Source: Bacteroidota bacterium (lineage in GTDB: Bacteria; Bacteroidota; Bacteroidia; Bacteroidales; B18-G4). From it: a DNA stretch of 29,713 bases. The stretch spans positions 1 through 29,713 of the forward strand of contig QMPN01000007.1 of NCBI GenBank assembly GCA_003648575.1. Reading direction: 5' to 3'. The translations under genes were made by a program, and so were the position numbers. Numbering within the stretch: the first letter of the stretch is position 1; each line of letters starts with the position of its first letter. Positions 24,937 to 29,713 of the stretch are shown here, piece by piece. The notes beneath the pieces are model-generated. The model saw nothing but the letters and a program-made list of their open reading frames with translations. It did no database searches and was not told the DNA's origin.

Positions 24937-26208
24937 CTAGTTGATCAGGTCGAAGCCGGTATATGGCCTCAGTGCCTCAGGGATGCTGATCCCTTTTTCC
25001 GATTGCATGTTTTCCAGCAGGGCGGCCACTATCCTCGGTAACGCCAATGCGCTTCCGTTTAGTGTATGAGCCAGCTGTGTTTTTCCATCCTCGTCGCGGA
25101 AACGTAGCTTCATACGATTCGATTGAAAGGCTTCGAAGTTAGATACGGAGCTTACTTCCAGCCAGCGTTTTTGTGCGGCAGAATAAACTTCGAAATCGTA
25201 GGTGAGGGCGGAGGTAAAACTGATATCACCGCCACAGAGCCTCAGAACACGGTAAGGGAGTTCCAGCTTTTCCAGCAGGGATGCCACATAAATGCGCATC
25301 TCTTCCAGTGTCTCATAAGACTTTTCAGGATAGCTGATCTGCACAATCTCCACCTTGTCGAACTGGTGCAACCTGTTCAATCCACGTACATCTTTGCCGT
25401 ATGAACCGGCCTCACGACGGAAACAGCTGGAGTAAGCCACATTTTTAATAGGCAGCTCACCGGGATTCAGGATCACATCGCGGTAAATATTGGTAATGGG
25501 TACTTCAGCCGTGGGAATGGCGTATAAATTGTCTTCAGTCATGTGGTACATCTGACCGTCTTTGTCAGGTAGCTGACCGGTGCCATATGCCGAATCCTCA
25601 TTCACAAAAAGAGGTGGCTGGTATTCACTATACCCGGCTTTGAGCCCCTCCTCAAGGAAAAAGTTGATCAGCGCACGCTGAAGCCTGGCCCCTTTGCCTT
25701 TATAAAATGGAAAACCTGCACCTGTTACCTTGGCGCCCAGGTCGAAATCTATGATATCGTATTTTTTTGCCAGCTCCCAGTGGGGTACGGGCTCAAATGC
25801 AAAAGTGACTTCAAAATCTTTGGATTCGATGAGCTCATTGTCTTCTTCGCTCTTTCCTGCCGGGACGGAAGGGTGGGGGAGGTTAGGCAGGAGAATCAGC
25901 TTCTCATTCAGCTTGGCGATGATCTCATCCAGCAATACTCCCATTGCCTGGGTTCCCTTTTTCAGCTCGGCAGATTTTTCCTTCAGCGCACCGGCTTCAC
26001 CACCTTTTCCGCTCTTGAAAAGTATGCCGATCTCTTTCGCCAGCTTATTGGCCTCGGCAAGGCTGTCGTCCATTTTTTTCTGTGTCTCCCTGCGCTTTTG
26101 ATCCAGCTCAATGATCTCATGAACCAGCACTTCAGCATCGAAGTTCTTGATGCGCAGCAATTCTATTACCCTTTTAGGGTCTTCATTGATTATATTCAGT
26201 TGGAGCAT
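24937..26208 (-). CDS. serS: Seryl-tRNA synthetase
   Basis: SerRS charges tRNA-Ser with serine (and tRNA-Sec where present). The 423-residue protein has the bacterial layout: an N-terminal MLQLNIINEDPKRVIELL segment and a long charged coiled coil (about residues 30-110) that grips the tRNA variable arm, then the class II catalytic core. Core motifs visible are GTGQLPDKDGQMYH, TAEVPITNIYRD, the motif 2 stretch SSCFRREAGSYGKDVRG with LNRLHQFDKVEI, and motif 3 near the end, LNGSALALPRIVAALLENMQ. The end RPYTGFDLIN is typical. It lies downstream of rplU and rpmA in the same direction, but a strong terminator between them suggests its own promoter, which I could not identify with confidence. Confidence 0.96.
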   Translation of the reverse strand: MLQLNIINEDPKRVIELLRIKNFDAEVLVHEIIELDQKRRETQKKMDDSLAEANKLAKEIGILFKSGKGGEAGALKEKSAELKKGTQAMGVLLDEIIAKLNEKLILLPNLPHPSVPAGKSEEDNELIESKDFEVTFAFEPVPHWELAKKYDIIDFDLGAKVTGAGFPFYKGKGARLQRALINFFLEEGLKAGYSEYQPPLFVNEDSAYGTGQLPDKDGQMYHMTEDNLYAIPTAEVPITNIYRDVILNPGELPIKNVAYSSCFRREAGSYGKDVRGLNRLHQFDKVEIVQISYPEKSYETLEEMRIYVASLLEKLELPYRVLRLCGGDISFTSALTYDFEVYSAAQKRWLEVSSVSNFEAFQSNRMKLRFRDEDGKTQLAHTLNGSALALPRIVAALLENMQSEKGISIPEALRPYTGFDLIN

Positions 26209-26262
26209 AGTGTATTTTTTGTAAAAATAAGAAACACTTTCATCACATGTTCGATCTGGAAC

Positions 26263-26294
26263 AAAAAATCCTCCCCGGCATCGCTGGAGAGGAT
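26263..26294 (-). terminator. Rho-independent terminator after rpmA
   Basis: On the minus strand ATCCTCTCC (26294-26286) pairs with GGGGAGGAT (26276-26268), a 9-base stem with one G-T pair and a 9-base loop, directly followed by a run of T (26268-26263). It lies about 27 bases after the rpmA stop and ends the rplU-rpmA transcript before serS. Confidence 0.85.
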
Positions 26295-26320
26295 CATCAA
26301 TCCTTTATGATTGCGAGATA

Positions 26321-26593
26321 TTATTTTTCACCTTCGTTTTCTTCAACCACAACACTGACATAAGATTTGTTGTTCCTTCTTTTTCTGAACTCAACCTTAC
26401 CGTCAACAAGGGCAAAAAGCGTATGGTCTTTTCCCATGCCTACGTTGAGACCGGGATTGTGGGTTGTCCCTCTCTGGCGAATGATAATGTTACCGGCTTT
26501 GGCAATCTGTCCGCCATAAATTTTAACGCCGAGTCGTTTACTTTGTGATTCGCGACCGTTATTTGAACTACCGGCACCTTTTTTATGAGCCAT
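26321..26593 (-). CDS. rpmA: Ribosomal protein bL27
   Basis: bL27 sits near the peptidyl-transferase centre of the large ribosomal subunit. The 90-residue product begins [20 protein letters not shown], the usual start of the proteobacterial and Bacteroidota type that needs only Met removal and no long leader to be cleaved. It continues with the family blocks [19 protein letters not shown] and [15 protein letters not shown], and ends in an acidic tail ([10 protein letters not shown]). It follows rplU by 26 bases, the standard pairing, and is followed by a strong terminator. Confidence 0.97.
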   Translation of the reverse strand: MAHKKGAGSSNNGRESQSKRLGVKIYGGQIAKAGNIIIRQRGTTHNPGLNVGMGKDHTLFALVDGKVEFRKRRNNKSYVSVVVEENEGEK

Positions 26594-26619
26594 TATATTA
26601 TTTTTTTAGTGTTTTCTGA

Positions 26620-27204
26620 TTATTTGTCTTCTTTCTTGTCATCGTCAGCCTTTTTGGCTTTCGGTGCAACCTTTGGCTTGGCTTCTGCTTTTGGAGCCGC
26701 CTTTTTGGCTGATGCTTTAGGAGCCGCTTTCTTAGCTGCAGGCTTCTTGGGAGCTTCTTTTTTTACTTCAGCTTTTGGCTTTGCAGCTGCTTTAGGCTTT
26801 GCAGGGGCCTTAGGCTTAGCTTCCTTCTTTTCTGCTTTAGGGGCAGCAGGAGCTTCTTCCTTTTTAGCTTTCGGAGCTGCAGCCTTCGGAGCGTTTTCAA
26901 GGATGTTCTCGATCACAAGCCTGGTCATATATTGTCTGTGGCCGTTCAGCTTCTGGTAACCTTTTCTTCTCTTTTTCTTGAAAACAAGGACCTTATCACC
27001 CTTCATATGCTCGAGGATCTTAGCACTGACAACAGCACCTTTGATCACCGGCGTTCCAATATTGATCTTTCCATCATTGTCAATCAACATGACATCAGAA
27101 AATTCAACTTTAGAACCTTCTTTTTCTTCCAGCCTGTGGACAAAAATCTCCTGTTTTTTTTCAACCTTGAACTGCTGTCCGGCTATTTCTACGATCGCGT
27201 ACAT
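26620..27204 (-). CDS. rplU: Ribosomal protein bL21 with a long Lys/Ala/Pro-rich tail
   Basis: Residues 1-103 form a complete bL21: MYAIVEIAGQQFKVEKKQEI at the start, VIKGAVVSAKILEH in the middle and FKKKRRKGYQKLNGHRQYMT at the rRNA-binding end. E. coli bL21 stops there at 103 residues. Here about 90 further residues follow, made nearly wholly of Lys, Ala, Pro and Glu (for example KPAAKKAAPKASAKKAAPK) and ending in an acidic-basic KKADDDKKEDK. The tail resembles histone H1-like or nucleic-acid-binding tails. A continuous frame and the normal position before rpmA show that it is part of the gene and not a fused neighbour. The gene has its own promoter at 27241-27270. Confidence 0.95.
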   Translation of the reverse strand: MYAIVEIAGQQFKVEKKQEIFVHRLEEKEGSKVEFSDVMLIDNDGKINIGTPVIKGAVVSAKILEHMKGDKVLVFKKKRRKGYQKLNGHRQYMTRLVIENILENAPKAAAPKAKKEEAPAAPKAEKKEAKPKAPAKPKAAAKPKAEVKKEAPKKPAAKKAAPKASAKKAAPKAEAKPKVAPKAKKADDDKKEDK

Positions 27205-27240
27205 CTATTATTATTTTACTAATCTGTCAAAAATGGAGTG

Positions 27241-27270
27241 CAAAATTAGTAAAAATAATTATTGTACAAA
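27241..27270 (-). promoter_or_regulatory. rplU-rpmA promoter (Bacteroidota type)
   Basis: On the minus strand TTTG (27270-27267) and TAATTTTG (27248-27241) match the -33 and -7 elements TTTG and TAnnTTTG with an 18-base spacer. Transcription would start near 27234, giving a leader of about 30 bases to rplU. It overlaps the last codons of the transporter gene upstream (27259-27270). Best-formed promoter in the window. Confidence 0.65.
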
Positions 27271-28185
27271 GGTTTTGCCTGTTTTTTTTGAGAATAAATG
27301 CTTCGCGTTGACCAGATAAACCCCTCCGAGGATCATGAGGATCCACAGCAGAAAGTTCCATTCCAGCTGCTCCCCATCGAGGATGCCCCAGGCGATGGCC
27401 ACGATGGGAATCATGTAGGTAACCGAGGCAGCAAAGAGCGCAGTGGTCATTTTTATCAGCTTATTGAAGAAAACAAGAGCCAGTGCGGTGCCGATAACCG
27501 ACAGTATGCTGATATATCCCAATCCGGCCCAGGCTTCCTGCGTATTCCGGAGGGCATATATGAAATCGGTAAAAAATAAGAGGTAGACGCATACCGGCAG
27601 CCCGATAATGAGGAAGCTAAAGGCTGTTATGGAAACAGCATCGAGTTCAACCAGGTAGGTTTTGATGATATTAACGGAGGTGGCATAAAAAACAGTGGCG
27701 ATCAGGATGTATATAGCATAGCTGAAGGTGAAGGCAAATCCACCGTCACCGCTGAAATGGATCAGCCCTACCGCTCCCGCCAGGCCCAGGAAAACACCTG
27801 CAATGTTATGCCATCTGGGCTTAAGGTGAAAAAAGGCCAGCCCGATCACCAGTGTGAACAAGGTGGTGAGCGAATTCAATATTCCGGCAGTGTTGCTGTC
27901 GATATTTGTCTGAGCATACGCATATAGAAAAGCGGGCGCCCCATTGCTGATCACCCCTACAATGGCAAGTATGATCCAGTGTTTCCTTTTTACCCGCCGC
28001 AAACGCATCAGCGCAGGAGGGATAAGCACGATGAATGTGATGACTATACGCAATGCGCCAACAATGCTGCTGTCGCCACCGAAGCTTTCAAGGCCATACT
28101 TAATAAGGATAAAGGAACTACCCCAGGTTAGTACCAGCCCAAGGAGGATAAACCAGGGGATATATAAAGGGTTTTTGGCAATCAT
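27259..28185 (-). CDS. EamA-family (DMT superfamily) transporter
   Basis: A 308-residue inner-membrane protein with about ten hydrophobic segments in two homologous halves, the layout of the EamA/RhaT-type drug/metabolite transporters. The first EamA repeat opens with WFILLGLVLTWGSSFILIKY, including the family W-G-S/T-x-F pattern, and closes with AGVFLGLAGAVGLI. The second half runs from FTFSYAIYILIATVFYATSV and ends at LLWILMILGGVYLVNAK. The substrate of this family cannot be read from sequence; exporters of amino acids, metabolites or drugs are all known. It is a single gene, divergent from the repeat-containing secreted protein and separated from it by 237 bases of repetitive DNA. Its 3' end contains the -33 element of the rplU promoter. 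Confidence 0.88.
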   Translation of the reverse strand: MIAKNPLYIPWFILLGLVLTWGSSFILIKYGLESFGGDSSIVGALRIVITFIVLIPPALMRLRRVKRKHWIILAIVGVISNGAPAFLYAYAQTNIDSNTAGILNSLTTLFTLVIGLAFFHLKPRWHNIAGVFLGLAGAVGLIHFSGDGGFAFTFSYAIYILIATVFYATSVNIIKTYLVELDAVSITAFSFLIIGLPVCVYLLFFTDFIYALRNTQEAWAGLGYISILSVIGTALALVFFNKLIKMTTALFAASVTYMIPIVAIAWGILDGEQLEWNFLLWILMILGGVYLVNAKHLFSKKTGKTFVQ

Positions 28186-28213
28186 GATGAGGCAAAAGTA
28201 ATTAAAACCCTAA

Positions 28214-28248
28214 CTAGTGCATAGTTCCTGGTGCCAGGTGCCTAATGA
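28214..28248. repeat. Heptad-phased intergenic repeat G
   Basis: Units CTAGTGC (28214), ATAGTTC (28221), CTGGTGC (28228), CAGGTGC (28235) and CTAATGA (28242) are in 7-base phase. CCTGG and CCAGG around a 2-base centre (28227-28238) give a small inverted repeat. The words are related to those of repeat D (CTGGTTT). It is upstream of the transporter gene. Confidence 0.6.
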
Positions 28249-28269
28249 GAAGGAATAGTGTAAATTGTA

Positions 28270-28352
28270 TAAATAACTTTAAATACTCTAAATACTCTAA
28301 ATACTTTAAGTACTCTAAAATACTTTAAGTACTCTAAATACTTTAAGTACTA
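28270..28352. repeat. Nonamer tandem repeat H
   Basis: Nine units of nine bases (two of them ten): TAAATACTC at 28280 and 28289, TAAATACTT at 28298 and 28335, TAAGTACTC at 28307 and 28326, TAAAATACTT at 28316, TAAGTACTA at 28344, with a diverged unit at 28270. Adjacent units can pair (TACTT with AAGTA). Array H and G together occupy most of the 237-base divergent gap 28186-28422; the rest is AT-rich with one promoter-like element at 28378. Confidence 0.85.
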
Positions 28353-28377
28353 AACCGCCACCTCTACAATTATTTAT

Positions 28378-28385
28378 TATATTTG
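28378..28385 (+). promoter_or_regulatory. Candidate promoter -7 element for the repeat-domain gene
   Basis: TATATTTG matches TAnnTTTG and lies 37 bases before the ATG at 28423, directly downstream of array H. No TTTG is found at the -33 position. Motif match only. Confidence 0.42.
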
Positions 28386-28422
28386 CGTCGATAATCCTTT
28401 TAATAATTAAAATACTACAGTA

Positions 28423-29713
28423 ATGAAAAGAACTTTTCTCTTTCTTCTCGCAATTGCTTTTCTGAGCGTGAACAGCTTCGCCCAGTCAGTAATTTACGAG
28501 GATGACTTCGAAGCCTATAATGTAGGCGAGTATCTGGCCGTTCAAGCACCTGAATGGACAACCTGGAGCAATGCTCCCGGTACCGATGAAGATGCATTTA
28601 TCAGTGATGATTATGCTCTGAGCCCAACCAAGTCTGTTAAAATTGAAGGAGCCGTAACCGACCTCGTACTTCCATTTGGCGACAAACAAAACGGTGTTTT
28701 TGAAGTAGCCTTCTCACTATATATTGAGACTGGCTTTGGTGGATATTACAACTTGCAGCACTATGAAGCTGTTGGAACAGAGTGGGCCATTGAGGTTTTC
28801 TTTGGTTCTGCCGGAGCAGGTGAACTCAAAACAGATAACATTACCACACCATTTAGTTTTTCCAATGGTGCATGGATCGATATCATTCATGAAATTGATC
28901 TGGATAGTGATGAAGCCAAGATTTATTTCGACGGAACCCTGGTTCACACATGGGTGTGGAGTACACAATCAGGTGGCGGAGCAGGAGCCAACCAGCTCGG
29001 CGCACTGAATATTTATGCCAGTGCACTTTCTGGTGATGATCCAACCTTCTATTTGGATGATATTTCTTATACTCAGATTTTTGCTCCTATCTATGAAGAT
29101 GACTTCGAAGATTATACTGTTGGTGATTATATCGCAGTTGTTGAGCCTGAGTTTTATACAACCTGGAGTAATGCTCCCGGTTCTGCTGAAGATGCCCTTA
29201 TAGTTGATGAACAGGCATATAGTGGTGATAACTCAGTTGAGGTTGAAGGTGGTACTGACCTTATCTTCAAACTTGGTGACAAATCTGCCGGTGTATTTGA
29301 TGTAAACTGGATGATGTATGTTCCTACAGGTTTTGCAGGATACTATAATTTCCAGCATATGGAAGCTCCCGGTAATGAGTGGGCTGTTGAAGTATATTTC
29401 AATACTGATGGCAGTGGCGAATGTATCGCTGATGGTATAACTATCCCATTTGCTTTTACACATGATACATGGATGAGCGTTGAACATATGATCAATCTCG
29501 ATGATGACCTGGCAGAAATGTACGTAGATGGCTCATTGATCCATGCATGGGTATGGAGCACACAGGCCAGCGGCGGCGCCGGAACCAACCAGCTTGGTGG
29601 CGTTGACTTCTTTGCCGGTGCACACACAGGTGAAACACCAGCCTATTATTTTGATGATGTTTTCTTCTTGCAAACAGGTGGTGCTACCGATCCTGCGATC
29701 GAACTAGTACCCA
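28423..29713 (+). CDS. Secreted protein with two tandem LamG-like repeats (3' end outside the window)
   Basis: The frame opens at ATG 28423 with a signal peptide (MKRTFLFLLAIAFLSVNSFA, cleavage after AQ) and stays open to the window end (430 codons). Two repeats of 199 residues start at residues 26 and 225, each opening with EDDFE-x-Y-x-V-G-x-Y. Shared landmarks are TTWSNAPG, a GD/GK-type FGDK or LGDK, the segment GYYNLQH or GYYNFQH, and an almost identical HTWVWSTQSGGGAGANQLG or HAWVWSTQASGGAGTNQLG, then FYLDDI or YYFDDV. This looks like concanavalin A/LamG-type jelly-roll domains, which bind sugars or adhere, but no binding residues are proven. A T9SS tail would be expected beyond the window. 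No function is claimed. Confidence 0.8.
   Translation, partial: MKRTFLFLLAIAFLSVNSFAQSVIYEDDFEAYNVGEYLAVQAPEWTTWSNAPGTDEDAFISDDYALSPTKSVKIEGAVTDLVLPFGDKQNGVFEVAFSLYIETGFGGYYNLQHYEAVGTEWAIEVFFGSAGAGELKTDNITTPFSFSNGAWIDIIHEIDLDSDEAKIYFDGTLVHTWVWSTQSGGGAGANQLGALNIYASALSGDDPTFYLDDISYTQIFAPIYEDDFEDYTVGDYIAVVEPEFYTTWSNAPGSAEDALIVDEQAYSGDNSVEVEGGTDLIFKLGDKSAGVFDVNWMMYVPTGFAGYYNFQHMEAPGNEWAVEVYFNTDGSGECIADGITIPFAFTHDTWMSVEHMINLDDDLAEMYVDGSLIHAWVWSTQASGGAGTNQLGGVDFFAGAHTGETPAYYFDDVFFLQTGGATDPAIELVP

Noticed and set aside
26585..26959. Plus-strand frame rich in Ala, Phe and Gly opposite rplU
   Set aside because: It mirrors the low-complexity Lys/Ala tail of bL21; composition alone keeps it open.
28270..28352. 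Possible CRISPR array
   Set aside because: The 9-base units are directly adjacent, with no spacers of unique sequence, and no cas genes are nearby.

Overview
The window reads as chromosomal DNA of a member of the Bacteroidota, probably near the Bacteroidales/Marinilabiliales. Supporting signs are a SUF operon in the order sufB-C-D-S-E-T, a C-terminal type IX secretion (T9SS) sorting domain on a secreted protein, several upstream elements of the Bacteroidota promoter type (TAnnTTTG near -7), weak or absent Shine-Dalgarno sequences, and the rplU-rpmA-serS neighbourhood. This placement is inference; there is no rRNA or other decisive marker in the window.

Layout. 1-633: the 3' part of a RhuM-family gene, cut by the window start and possibly ending in a frameshift. 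725-6457 (minus): a complete SUF iron-sulfur cluster assembly operon, with a likely promoter just upstream of sufB. 6684-9526 (plus): thiL and uvrC, overlapping by 4 bases. 9653-12952 (plus): a large secreted Asp-box/sortilin-type beta-propeller protein, ended by a clear intrinsic terminator. 13017-15503 (minus): a secreted arylsulfotransferase-like protein with a T9SS tail. 15857-22113 (plus): a four-gene tripartite efflux operon (TetR regulator, membrane fusion protein, RND pump, TolC-like outer-membrane protein). 22230-22994 (plus): rsmA/ksgA. 23040-26208 (minus): a secreted TPR protein and serS. 26321-27204 (minus): rpmA and rplU, with a terminator between rpmA and serS and a well-formed promoter before rplU. 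27259-28185 (minus): an EamA/DMT transporter. 28423 to the end (plus): a secreted protein made of two tandem repeats of 199 residues, cut by the window end.

Most genes are housekeeping or common accessory genes, and I found no obvious new multi-gene system. The strongest unexplained signal lies between the genes. Seven gaps (660-722, 4961-4995, 6604-6645, 9531-9601, 22115-22170, 22995-23043, 28214-28248) hold arrays built on a 7-base period, and one (28270-28352) holds a 9-base array. The word differs at each place, neighbouring units drift, and several arrays switch part-way to their own reverse complement and so could fold. They occur in convergent, tandem and divergent gaps, so they are not simply terminators. 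They resemble in style the heptanucleotide repeats known from cyanobacteria.
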